Shown: one piece after another, positions 18,101 through 25,881 of the stretch
How the letters are laid out: each line of letters begins with the position of its first letter
Position numbering within the stretch: position 1 is the first letter of the stretch
Notes under the pieces: model-generated
Database searches by the model: none
The model's input: the letters and a program-made list of their open reading frames with translations, nothing else
Told to the model about the DNA's origin: nothing
DNA from: Echinicola arenosa
GTDB lineage: Bacteria > Bacteroidota > Bacteroidia > Cytophagales > Cyclobacteriaceae
Length of the DNA stretch: 64,000 nucleotides
Assembly: GCF_014841125.1 (NCBI RefSeq)
Contig: NZ_JACYTQ010000001.1
Location: 496,001 to 560,000 of the forward strand
Reading direction: 5' to 3'
Translations under genes and position numbers: made by a program

Positions 18101-18520
18101 CAAATTATTGATCATTCCTTGCAAGCCCATCGCCCTACCGTCATCTGGCGAGTAAATTCTGCTAATCCCATATTCATGGAGTTCTGAAATTTCCTCTGGC
18201 AAAATAGTGCCGCCTCCACCACCAAAAATTTTAATGTGACTTGCACCTTTTTCTTTCAAAAGGTCATACATGTATTTAAAAAACTCTATATGCCCTCCTT
18301 GGTAGGATGTTATGGCTATAGCCTGGACATCCTCTTGAATAGCACAATCGACAATTTCTTGGACAGACCTGTTATGCCCCAAATGAATCACCTCACAACC
18401 GATGGATTGGATGATTCTTCTCATAATATTAATCGCAGCATCATGCCCATCAAATAAGGAGGCTGCAGTAACAATTCGGACGTGATTTTTGGGTTTATAT
18501 TTTTTTACTTCAGCAATCAT
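15140..18520 (-). CDS. icmF: Fused isobutyryl-CoA mutase IcmF
   Basis: A 1126-residue coenzyme-B12 enzyme with its own G-protein chaperone. Parts in order: an N-terminal cobalamin-binding domain (about 12-140, cobalt ligand His26 in DGHD, GGGGT at 101); a MeaB/ArgK-like GTPase (about 185-410, Walker A 200-211 [16 protein letters not shown] at 343-346); a linker; and a mutase TIM-barrel (about 550-1126). Two specificity positions decide the substrate. The residue matching Tyr89 of methylmalonyl-CoA mutase is Phe587 (RMFAG), and that matching Arg207 is Gln775 (AQNTC), as in isobutyryl-CoA mutases. It therefore should interconvert isobutyryl- and butyryl-CoA, possibly also isovaleryl/pivaloyl-CoA. 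A CoA-transferase gene diverges from it. Confidence 0.95.
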   Translation of the reverse strand: MIAEVKKYKPKNHVRIVTAASLFDGHDAAINIMRRIIQSIGCEVIHLGHNRSVQEIVDCAIQEDVQAIAITSYQGGHIEFFKYMYDLLKEKGASHIKIFGGGGGTILPEEISELHEYGISRIYSPDDGRAMGLQGMINNLVEKADFPLGEELGGYVNPDKDCPQGLARLISAAENFPSENEKYLEQIRNRASKIKVPVLGITGTGGAGKSSLVDELARRFLRDFEGKHLAIISVDPSKRKTGGALLGDRIRMNAINDSRVYMRSLATRQANLALSKHVKDAVDIAKVAGFDLVILETSGIGQSDTEITEHADLSLYVMTPEYGAATQLEKIDMLDFADVIALNKFDKRGALDALRDVKKQYVRNNGLWDAKEDELPVFGTIASQFNDPGMNQLYAKIMGALTAKTSGDFTLSENKENRVSEKVFIIPPGRTRYLSEIVENNRNYDQWVVSQSEIAQQVYSIKKSIAALESCEVVDKEAVVKGLEKAFDEISLGLDPKNKKWLEIWPEKVKQYQQDFFTFKVRDKELKIKTFSESLSGSRVPKVALPKYEGWGDLLKWGLTENVPGEFPYTAGVFPFKREGEDPTRMFAGEGGPERTNKRFHYVSKEMPAKRLSTAFDSVTLYGEDPGYRPDIYGKIGNSGVNICCLDDMKKLYSGFNLADPMTSVSMTINGPAATMTAFFMNAAIDQQCELYISDNGLEEEVHQKIEEIYSEKGVERPVYNAKVPEGHNGLGLMLLGVTGDQVLPKEVYEKIKFETLTKVRGTVQADILKEDQAQNTCIFSTEFSLRLMGDVQQYFIENGIRNFYSVSISGYHIAEAGANPITQLALTLSNGFTYVEYYVSRGMDINKFAPNLSFFFSNGIDPEYAVIGRVARRVWAKAMKLKYGANERSQMLKYHIQTSGRSLHSQEIDFNDIRTTLQALYAIYDNCNSLHTNAYDEAITTPTESSVRRAMAIQLIINKELGLAKNENPTQGAFIIEELTDLVEEAVYAEFERITERGGVLGAMETMYQRGKIQEESLHYEMLKHTGEYPIIGVNTFLSSEGSPTVIPGEVIRATQEEKEVQIKELENLHTKYKSLSEGLLNDLKDAAVKNSNMFNQLMEASKHCSLGQVTKALYEVGGQYRRNM

Positions 18521-18828
18521 AAATGGATTGGTTTTACTTTTCGGAAAAGCCCTACCTAAAACTTTTCCTTATTCACACCTTTAGGTGGAATCAATACTTT
18601 TTTTCAACTGCGAATATAGCAAAATTAAATCACTATACTCTTGTAGCTATTTACACTTAATCGAAACATAATTTGGTTTACTTTAAATATTCCGTGAAAA
18701 ACATCATCTATTAAAATGACATTTATCAAACTTTTTAAGTCAAAGTCTTTCTTTTTTTGGGGAAAGAAAAGATAACAATCTATCTTGATAAAACTCTGGA
18801 ATCAAACCACTTAAAAACTAATCCAATC
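18521..18828. other. Divergent regulatory region between icmF and CoA-transferase genes
   Basis: 308 bp without a gene. It is AT-rich and must hold promoters for both flanking genes. The only good match to the Bacteroidota -7 box TAnnTTTG is TAATTTTG on the minus strand at 18620-18627, about 100 nt before icmF. A short CACCT/AGGTG inverted repeat lies at 18576-18587. I looked for a cobalamin riboswitch for icmF and saw no B12-box or multi-stem architecture. Confidence 0.6.
18620..18627 (-). promoter_or_regulatory. Candidate -7 box for icmF
   Basis: TAATTTTG on the minus strand matches the Bacteroidota -7 consensus TAnnTTTG and lies about 100 nt before the icmF ATG. No TTG is found at the expected -33 spacing, so support is limited. 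Confidence 0.3.
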
Positions 18829-20130
18829 ATGAACACCAACGTTAATTTTTGCACTCCTGAGGAAGCCGTTAAAGAAATCAAAAGTAATGACAGGGTGTTT
18901 GTACATGGAAGTGCAGCCACTCCGGCCACTTTACTTCGTGCCCTAGCCCAAAGGCACGAGGAACTGTGCAATGTCGAGATTGTTTCAATCACCACGCTTG
19001 GACCAATGCCCCTCACAGAAGCGCCTTATAATGACAGCTTTTTCATCAACTCTCTTTTTGTTTCAGCCAATGTGCGAAGTGCCGTAAATTCAAGTAATGG
19101 AGGGTATGTTCCCATATTCTTAAGCGAGATAGGAATTCTCTTTAGAAGAAACATATTACCCTTGGATGTGGCCATAGTCCATGTTTCTCCTCCAGACACG
19201 CATGGTTATTGCTCCTTGGGCGTATCCGTTGATGTAGCTAAGCCCGCTATAGAAACTGCCAAATTGCTAATCGCTCAGGTCAATGCCAATATGCCCAGAT
19301 CACATGGAGATGGGATGGTGCATATCAGTCAATTCAAATACGTCATCGAATCCAATGACCCCTTGCCAGAAGTAGATTATAGTGAAAAAATTGGTAGCAA
19401 TGAACTTCAAATAGGACAGCATATCTCTGAGCTAATAGAAGATGGCTCAACTTTACAAATGGGAATTGGGGCCATCCCAGATGCAGTATTGAATGCTTTG
19501 CACCACCATAAGGACTTGGGCATTCATACCGAAATGTTTTCTAATGGTGTGATGGGACTTATGGACAGCGGAGCGCTTACCAATAAATTCAAAGCCAAGC
19601 ACCCTGGAAAGATCGTCACTTCCTTCGCTGTGGGCAACAGAAAACTTTATGACCGCATCAATGACAATCCTATCATTTCATTCCATGAGGCCGCCTATGT
19701 GAATGATACAGCCGTAATCAGAAGAAACCCGAAGGTAATCTCCATCAATTCCTGCTTGGAAATGGACTTAACCGGGCAAGTCTGTGCCGATTCCATTGGG
19801 AGCTACCACTATTCTGGTGTAGGTGGCCAAATGGACTTTATGCGCGGAGCAGCCTTATCAGAAGGTGGAAAGCCTATAATGGCTCTCAGCGCAACCACTA
19901 AAAAAGGACTGCCTAAAATCGTACCATTTTTAAAGCAGGGTGCGGGAGTTGTGACCACTCGGGCACACATGCACTATGTGGTCACGGAGTTTGGTGTTGC
20001 CTATCTGTATGGTAAAAACCTTCGTCAACGGGCCATTGCTTTAATGAAAATCTCCGCTCCAGAACACCGGGAAGAATTGGAAAAAGCCATCATTGAAAGG
20101 TTTGGTTCAGACATCCACCCTGTTTCTTGA
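18829..20130 (+). CDS. Acetyl-CoA hydrolase/transferase family CoA-transferase
   Basis: A 433-residue enzyme of the Cat1/4-hydroxybutyrate CoA-transferase family, which moves CoA between acyl-CoA and acetate or a related acid through a glutamyl-CoA intermediate. The likely catalytic residue is Glu235 in GIHTEMFSNGV. The MGIGAIPDAV loop (211-220) binds CoA, and VVTEFGVAYLYGKNLRQRA near the C-terminus is the second family signature. The ATG at 18829 gives MNTNVNFCTPEEAV, the usual N-terminus; an upstream TTG would add a non-conserved 24 residues. Divergence from icmF suggests handling of short branched acids, which is inference. It ends 10 bp from the convergent copper ATPase gene. Confidence 0.9.
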   Translation: MNTNVNFCTPEEAVKEIKSNDRVFVHGSAATPATLLRALAQRHEELCNVEIVSITTLGPMPLTEAPYNDSFFINSLFVSANVRSAVNSSNGGYVPIFLSEIGILFRRNILPLDVAIVHVSPPDTHGYCSLGVSVDVAKPAIETAKLLIAQVNANMPRSHGDGMVHISQFKYVIESNDPLPEVDYSEKIGSNELQIGQHISELIEDGSTLQMGIGAIPDAVLNALHHHKDLGIHTEMFSNGVMGLMDSGALTNKFKAKHPGKIVTSFAVGNRKLYDRINDNPIISFHEAAYVNDTAVIRRNPKVISINSCLEMDLTGQVCADSIGSYHYSGVGGQMDFMRGAALSEGGKPIMALSATTKKGLPKIVPFLKQGAGVVTTRAHMHYVVTEFGVAYLYGKNLRQRAIALMKISAPEHREELEKAIIERFGSDIHPVS

Positions 20131-20140
20131 TGTTTTTGTT

Positions 20141-22174
20141 TTAGCTCTCTTTCAGCTGTTTTTTCAACAGTTGTGCATTGATCGCCACTATGATTGTACT
20201 GAGACTCATTAGCACCGCCCCCAAGGCAGGACTGATGACTAGATTAGGAATAAACCCTGTGGCAAGGGGAAGGGCAATGGCATTGTAAGCTGTTGCCCAA
20301 AAAAGGTTTTGAACCATCTTCTTGTAAGTGGCCTTTCCAAAAACGATCAAGGCTGAAATATCCGTAGGTTCACTGTTTACCAATACAATATCGGCTGTTT
20401 CTGCTGCCACATCTGTTCCTGAGCCCACCGCTATACCTATATCTGCCTGGGCTAGTGCTGGCGCATCATTGACCCCGTCCCCTGTCATAGCTACAACTTC
20501 ACCATTACTTTGGGCCCTTTTGATAATTTCCTGCTTATCTTCTGGCATGACCTCTGCATAGTATTCATCCAAACTCAATTCATCACTGACCGCTTTGGCT
20601 GCCTTTTCATTATCTCCCGTCGCCATGACTACTTTTATATGTTCCTTTTTCAAGGTTTCAATAGCTTTTTGGGACGAAGACCTTACTCGATCAGCTAAAG
20701 CCAAATAGCCGACCACTACTTGATCAACAATTACAAAAACAACTGTTTCCTGTCCACTTTCTTCCAAATTCTCTGGGAGTTCAAAGTCATTTTTCTTTAA
20801 ATACCCTGGGCTGACAATACTCACTTTTTTCCCTCCAATATTTGCCTTTACCCCTTCTCCAGTAATATTTTCATAATCTTCTACCGAATCAAGTTCCAAG
20901 CCCTCTTCCTGGACCTTTTTCATGATCCCATTAGCAATGGGATGTTCAGATTTGCTTTCTATAGCACCTGCTATTTTCAAAAGCTCCACCTCATCATATT
21001 GGTCTGATAGGCTCTTAATTTTCTGAACTCCAAAGTCTCCTTCCGTCAGGGTTCCTGTCTTATCAAAAATGATCATGCTCAACTTCCTTGTTTTTTCAAA
21101 AGCAGTCCTATTCCGGATCAGCAATCCTTTTCTAGCGGAAGCAGATGTCGAAATAGCCGTCACTAATGGAATAGCAAGACCTAAGGCATGGGGGCAGGCA
21201 ATAATCATCACTGTAACCATCCTCTCCAATGCAAAATCAAATGTTTTTCCCATCACCAACCACACGACCAAAGTAATAATACCTGCTGCCAGAGAAATAT
21301 AAAAAAGCCAACCTGCAGCCTTATCTGCTAAATTCTGTGTCTTTGATTTGGTCTCCTGAGCACCCTTTACCATGTGGATCACCTTGGATAAATAAGCCTC
21401 CTCACCGATATGTTTTACTTCGACCTTAAGAGAACCTCTTTCATTTATGGCCCCACCAACTACCTCATCTCCCTTTGATTTTTTGACGGGCTTGGATTCT
21501 CCTGTCAACATGGACTCATTGACATAACTTTCACCCTCCATCACCTTACCATCTGCAGGGATTTTTTCTCCAGGTTTGATAAGCAGTATATCTTCGGCCT
21601 GCAAATCAGCAACCTTTACCTCCTCAGTATCTTCACCATTGGTAACCAGATGTGCTGTAGAAGGCATTAATTTAGCCAACTCATCCAATGCACCTGAGGC
21701 TCCCATTACAGACTTCATTTCTATCCAATGCCCCAAGAGCATTAGGTCAATCAGAGTCGCCAATTCCCAAAAAAAACCTTTTCCTTCTAACCCAAAAACT
21801 ATCGCTGAACTATACCCATAAGCCACAGTAATCGCCAAGGCAATTAAGGTCATCATGGCCGGGTTTCCCTTTTTGATTTCCTCAACCAGTCCCTTTAAGA
21901 ATGGCCAACCTCCATAGAAATAAATACCACTGGCCAATGCAAAAAGAACATACCGATCTCCTGCAAAGGAAATCTCAAACCCCAACCATTCCTGAATCAT
22001 CTTGGAAAGCAAAAGAATAGGAATAGTTAATACCATCGATACCCAAAACCTCTTCTTGAAATCTGCTAGCATGTGTCCGTGATGATCTTCATGCCCTGAG
22101 TGTCCCCCATTTTTCTTCTGGTGATCATGATTATTTCCTTCGTGATGGTGATGATCATGCTGTTGATGTTCCAT
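20141..22174 (-). CDS. copB: CopB-type copper/silver P1B ATPase
   Basis: A 677-residue heavy-metal P-type ATPase that would export copper or silver from the cytoplasm. The N-terminus is a histidine-rich metal-binding tail (13 His in the first 34 residues) in place of CxxC ferredoxin-like domains. Membrane helices, the actuator loop (TGES at about 224-227), the intramembrane CPH motif (327-329) and the phosphorylated Asp371 in DKTGTLTEG follow, then GDGVNDAPAL. CPH with a His-rich tail defines the P1B-3 (CopB) group rather than the CPC-type CopA. It is the last gene of the efflux operon, but a hairpin with T-tract precedes it, so its expression may be partly uncoupled from the upstream genes. 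Confidence 0.93.
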   Translation of the reverse strand: MEHQQHDHHHHEGNNHDHQKKNGGHSGHEDHHGHMLADFKKRFWVSMVLTIPILLLSKMIQEWLGFEISFAGDRYVLFALASGIYFYGGWPFLKGLVEEIKKGNPAMMTLIALAITVAYGYSSAIVFGLEGKGFFWELATLIDLMLLGHWIEMKSVMGASGALDELAKLMPSTAHLVTNGEDTEEVKVADLQAEDILLIKPGEKIPADGKVMEGESYVNESMLTGESKPVKKSKGDEVVGGAINERGSLKVEVKHIGEEAYLSKVIHMVKGAQETKSKTQNLADKAAGWLFYISLAAGIITLVVWLVMGKTFDFALERMVTVMIIACPHALGLAIPLVTAISTSASARKGLLIRNRTAFEKTRKLSMIIFDKTGTLTEGDFGVQKIKSLSDQYDEVELLKIAGAIESKSEHPIANGIMKKVQEEGLELDSVEDYENITGEGVKANIGGKKVSIVSPGYLKKNDFELPENLEESGQETVVFVIVDQVVVGYLALADRVRSSSQKAIETLKKEHIKVVMATGDNEKAAKAVSDELSLDEYYAEVMPEDKQEIIKRAQSNGEVVAMTGDGVNDAPALAQADIGIAVGSGTDVAAETADIVLVNSEPTDISALIVFGKATYKKMVQNLFWATAYNAIALPLATGFIPNLVISPALGAVLMSLSTIIVAINAQLLKKQLKES

Positions 22175-22216
22175 AAAAGTTGAGTTTATAGATTATAAAA
22201 TAATTTCAATAAAAAA

Positions 22217-22235
22217 GGTGAGCTTAAAGCTCACC
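22217..22235 (-). terminator. Terminator or attenuator between DUF3347 lipoprotein and copB
   Basis: GGTGAGCTT (22217-22225) and AAGCTCACC (22227-22235) form a compact stem. Read leftward, it is followed by six T residues. It overlaps the stop codon of the DUF3347 gene and lies 43 nt before the copB ATG, so it probably reduces read-through into copB. Confidence 0.75.
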
Positions 22236-22775
22236 CATTACCTTCTCTACCCTTCCACATTTTAGCATTTTGTCTCCAAAATAGGGATTTCTAATACCTT
22301 CCTGATCTGAAAGCCAATACCCTCCTTTGTTATTAAATGCCATTGGGCAATATTGCTTGTATACCGCTCCAGAGGCCAATTGTCCCTCAAGGGCTTCTTC
22401 AACTGCCGCACTAAGGTCTGCAAAAGCTACCCTTTGCTCTTTGATATCTGAGGTTTCGGAAATGCTTTTAGCGGCTGCAGAAATCTCTGCTGATCCATCT
22501 GCTTCTCCTATGCTAGCAACAATCATTTTTGCTCCATTGGCTGCCTCATCCGCATCACTGTTGACTAATGCTGTTTTTACATGAATGTAGTGTTGGAAAA
22601 TTTCTCCAGCTTTTTCTTCTTTAAAACTGACATTGTTAGCAACAACCTCTTCAGTTGCTTTTTCCTCCATCTTATGTTCATGCCCGTGATTTCCTTCATG
22701 TTTTTTCTCTCCACATCCTGCTAAAAGCAGCATTGAAACTGCCAGCGCTATTCCTAATAAACTTAGTTTTTTCAT
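22224..22775 (-). CDS. DUF3347 lipoprotein (copper-handling, probable)
   Basis: A 183-residue lipoprotein, with signal MKKLSLLGIALAVSMLLLAG and Cys21. A short His-rich stretch (HEGNHGHEHKM) precedes a helical DUF3347 domain (about 50-183). Its C-terminus carries YKQYCPMAFNNKGGYWLS, then IRNPYFGDKMLKCG: a CPM cysteine and a CG cysteine 30 residues apart with nearby Met and His. The same block closes the CusB protein just upstream, which points to periplasmic metal binding for the efflux pump. The gap to cusB is 52 bp. The metal and stoichiometry are unknown. Confidence 0.87.
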   Translation of the reverse strand: MKKLSLLGIALAVSMLLLAGCGEKKHEGNHGHEHKMEEKATEEVVANNVSFKEEKAGEIFQHYIHVKTALVNSDADEAANGAKMIVASIGEADGSAEISAAAKSISETSDIKEQRVAFADLSAAVEEALEGQLASGAVYKQYCPMAFNNKGGYWLSDQEGIRNPYFGDKMLKCGRVEKVMGEL

Positions 22776-22827
22776 GTTATTTGAATTAATGTATTTGATG
22801 AAATGATTACTGTTTTTAATTATTATT

Positions 22828-24549
22828 CTATTCTTGGTTTTTTCTATAGGCTTTCTTTACCTCTCCACAGCCCAACATGGATGAGCCAAAGTAAGGGTTT
22901 TTAATTTCCGCAAATTCACTGAGCCAAAAGGCACCTTGATCGTTCTTGGCCATAGGACAGTGGCTCTTATAAACCACTTCTTTATGAGTACCAAAAGCTT
23001 CTACCAGCTCAATAAACTTATTGGAAAGTATCACAAATTGATTCCTTTCCTCTTCAATATCCAAACCTGAGCTAATCTTCAAGGCAGACTGGACAATAGC
23101 ATTTTTCAAACCTTTCCATTTCACAGTGGCTTCTTGACTGAGCTCTTTGCCCTCAATTTCTTTAATTTCTTCCACCAAAACTTTAGCCTGCTGCTGTGCC
23201 GACTGATCTGATACCAATTGGTTTTTCAAAGCCAAGTAAGCATCCAAAGCCCCATCCAGTTTGACCAAAAAGCGATCATCCACTTTAAAGGGTTGACTTT
23301 CTGGATGAGACATCATACTGTACTTACCACTTAATTGTGCCGCGCCATCTACTGCAAAAACACCATTGGTCACGATTTTATCTCCAATTTCCAAACCACT
23401 TTTAATCGACTGCATATTTCCTGAAGCAGGTCCTAAGGTCACTACCACCATCTCAAAAGCTGGCTTCTCACTGCTCCCAACTTGCCTGTAAACTACAGAT
23501 CGCTCTCCTGTCCATAATATAGCTGAGGATGGAATCATAACTTCAGGTTGAGAGCCATTTTCGCTATTCGAAGAAGAAACTGTCGCCGTAACCAGCATTT
23601 CTGGCTTCAAAAGACCATCTGAATTATTCACCTCAGCCCTCACTTTGACACTCCTGCTATCAGCACCAAGAACTGGGTCAATAAAACTCACTTTAGCCTT
23701 AAAATCTTGGTTGGGAAGTGCATTTACCTTAAAATCGATCAAGTCTCCTTTTTCTATGCTTCCTATATTGTTTTCATAGGCATCCAACATGATCCAAACC
23801 TTGCTCAAATCTATGATTTCAAAAAGCACTTGCCCTTTTTCCACATAATCTCCAACAGCGATATTCCTGTTGCTTACCACTCCAGAAGAACTTGCAAAAA
23901 TATCAAAATGAGTCCGATAATCCCCTTGCATTTCCATTTGCTCAATTTGGCTATCTGTTAGTTGCCAATGCCTGAGTTTTTGTTTCGCCGCTTCATAAAG
24001 TTTGGGACTGATATCCTTCGATTTTTTTGCTTCTATCAATTCCTGATTAGCAGTAATTAATGCAGGGGAATAAATCCGGGCCAACCGCTCTCCCTTTTTC
24101 ACTTCTTGACCCGTAAAAGCCACAAACAACTCATCCACTCTGCCGGAGAAGTTTGCCGAAACAGAAGATATCCTTCTTTCATCTGCTTCCACCTTGCCAT
24201 TGAGGTCAGTAGAAAAACCACCCTCCCCTTCACTTACAGTGGTTGTCGATATATTTGCTAAAGCCACTGCTTCCGAGCTCATTTGCAGCAAATAAGGACT
24301 GTCCAGATCAGCGTTTTTATTCGCACTCGAAACAGGAACCAAATCCATTCCACAAATAGGGCATTTACCAGGCTCATCCTGTCTTATCTGAGGGTGCATC
24401 GAACATGTAAATACGGATGACTCAGCAACATGCTCATGTTCCAATTCTTCTCTTGGGTCACTCTTTTTTTCTGTGATTGCCCAGCCAATAATTGCCCCCA
24501 TTAAAAAGGCTCCGGAAATCGCTATAATGATTTGTTTTCTATTATTCAT
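22828..24549 (-). CDS. cusB: CusB-type periplasmic adaptor with fused metal-binding domains
   Basis: A 573-residue membrane-fusion protein linking the RND pump to the outer-membrane channel. It has an N-terminal anchor (about 7-25), then a heavy-metal-binding zinc-ribbon-like segment (48-73: TCSMHPQ...GKCPICGMDLVPV with Cys49, Cys63, Cys66). The adaptor body follows, with barrel-sandwich, alpha-hairpin and beta-barrel domains (about 95-420). The C-terminal part (about 430-573) is a DUF3347 domain ending in SHCPMAKNDQGAFWLS and GCGEV. E. coli CusB is about 407 residues and lacks both extra domains. It is separated by 10 bp from the TolC-like gene. The fused DUF3347 duplicates the next protein in the operon. 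Confidence 0.93.
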   Translation of the reverse strand: MNNRKQIIIAISGAFLMGAIIGWAITEKKSDPREELEHEHVAESSVFTCSMHPQIRQDEPGKCPICGMDLVPVSSANKNADLDSPYLLQMSSEAVALANISTTTVSEGEGGFSTDLNGKVEADERRISSVSANFSGRVDELFVAFTGQEVKKGERLARIYSPALITANQELIEAKKSKDISPKLYEAAKQKLRHWQLTDSQIEQMEMQGDYRTHFDIFASSSGVVSNRNIAVGDYVEKGQVLFEIIDLSKVWIMLDAYENNIGSIEKGDLIDFKVNALPNQDFKAKVSFIDPVLGADSRSVKVRAEVNNSDGLLKPEMLVTATVSSSNSENGSQPEVMIPSSAILWTGERSVVYRQVGSSEKPAFEMVVVTLGPASGNMQSIKSGLEIGDKIVTNGVFAVDGAAQLSGKYSMMSHPESQPFKVDDRFLVKLDGALDAYLALKNQLVSDQSAQQQAKVLVEEIKEIEGKELSQEATVKWKGLKNAIVQSALKISSGLDIEEERNQFVILSNKFIELVEAFGTHKEVVYKSHCPMAKNDQGAFWLSEFAEIKNPYFGSSMLGCGEVKKAYRKNQE

Positions 24550-24559
24550 GACATTCTTC

Positions 24560-25879
24560 TTAAAGCCTTCTAGACATTAACATTTCCAACTCAGCAATAG
24601 CTGTCAACTTTCTCACCGACTCCTCTGCCACTTTCATCTCAAACTCTAATAGTTGTCTCTGAACGGTGATAATATCCTCAAAACTCCCTTCCGAACTACT
24701 GTATTCTGTAAGGAGCAATTCCAAGCTTCTTTCAAGCAAATTGACCTGATCGTGATAAAGCTTCTTATTTCTCTCTGCCTTATGGATTTCGTTAAATAAC
24801 TCATCTGATTTCAATTTCAATGAATTGTAGAGATCTTCCTTCTCATAGGCAGTTACTTCTCTGTACTTTTCTGATTCTCTTTTAGCAGCAGCATATTGTT
24901 TTCTGTAAATGGGAAGAGAAACAGAAACCATTGGCATGACCATATTGTGTCCCATGCCACCTGGTCTATAGCCCATTGTACTGGAAATATCGCCACTCGG
25001 TAACCTTGGACTATTGACCATATAGCTAAGTCCTAAACCAAAGCTTGGCATGCCAGCTTTTTGAGCCACCTCACCCTGCTTTTGATAAGCAAGGCCCTCT
25101 ACTTCAAGTTTTTTCATTTGAGGACTTGCATGTAAAATACTGTCCAAAACCAACTCCTTATTAAGCAGCAATTCATTCTCCAAAAAAGTCGAATCAAGAT
25201 GCACAGGAGTTTCTTCCGCGCAATTGAGAATGGAATTGAACCTAACTTTTTCAAGCTTGATATCATCCTCTAATTGTATAATCAAAGCTTCTATTTCCTT
25301 TACACTACTCTGAACGCGAAGAACATCAGCCATCCTTCCTTTGCCTGGCTCTCCTACTTTGAATTTATTCAATGCCAGACGCTCCAAAGTGTTGAGCAGC
25401 TGTACATTTTTTTTTGCAATCATTTGATGATGATGCAGCATGAACACTTTATAATAGGATCTCTTAACGTCAAAAAACAATGCATACTTGGTCATTTCAA
25501 ATTCTTGAAACTTGGCTTGAGCCATCAAACTGGCCTGATCCTTACTCGCTTGTAATGAACCAAACCAAGGAAAACGCTGCATGATGGAAGCATTCATTTT
25601 TTGATCTCCCATCAGTGTTGCCATGTCCTTAAGGTAAAACCCAAAACTTAACTCTGGATTGGGCAAAGCCCCTTCTTGTGAGATTCTTTCCAAGCTGGCC
25701 TCATATGTAGCATAGCTGGCCATTAGCGCTGGATTATTCTCTGCCGCTATTTGCAAATAATCATCAAGGCTTTGCCCTAGTAATGGTAAGCTGCTTAACA
25801 GTAAAATCAGTACCAAGCCCAGCTGCACTCTTAAGAAACAGGTAGTCTTACCTAAAATATTTTTTCTAAACCCAATCAT
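24560..25879 (-). CDS. cusC: CusC/TolC-type outer-membrane efflux protein
   Basis: A 439-residue outer-membrane factor with a signal peptide (about 14-36, ending in LLGQ) and two long coiled-coil repeats typical of TolC channels (about 40-230 and 240-435). PGKGRMADVLRVQSSV and GSFEDIITVQRQLLEFE are the paired helical signatures. Its start is only 2 bp after the cusA stop, so translation is coupled. It would form the outer-membrane conduit of the CusCBA-type pump. Methionine-rich stretches (MGYRPGGMGHNMVMPM near 295-310) suggest a copper or silver substrate. Confidence 0.93.
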   Translation of the reverse strand: MIGFRKNILGKTTCFLRVQLGLVLILLLSSLPLLGQSLDDYLQIAAENNPALMASYATYEASLERISQEGALPNPELSFGFYLKDMATLMGDQKMNASIMQRFPWFGSLQASKDQASLMAQAKFQEFEMTKYALFFDVKRSYYKVFMLHHHQMIAKKNVQLLNTLERLALNKFKVGEPGKGRMADVLRVQSSVKEIEALIIQLEDDIKLEKVRFNSILNCAEETPVHLDSTFLENELLLNKELVLDSILHASPQMKKLEVEGLAYQKQGEVAQKAGMPSFGLGLSYMVNSPRLPSGDISSTMGYRPGGMGHNMVMPMVSVSLPIYRKQYAAAKRESEKYREVTAYEKEDLYNSLKLKSDELFNEIHKAERNKKLYHDQVNLLERSLELLLTEYSSSEGSFEDIITVQRQLLEFEMKVAEESVRKLTAIAELEMLMSRRL

Positions 25880-25881
25880 AT

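Noticed and set aside
18521-18828. Possible cobalamin riboswitch controlling the B12-dependent icmF
   Set aside because: I looked for a B12 box and long multi-stem structure in the 308-bp leader on the minus strand and found only a short 5-bp hairpin.
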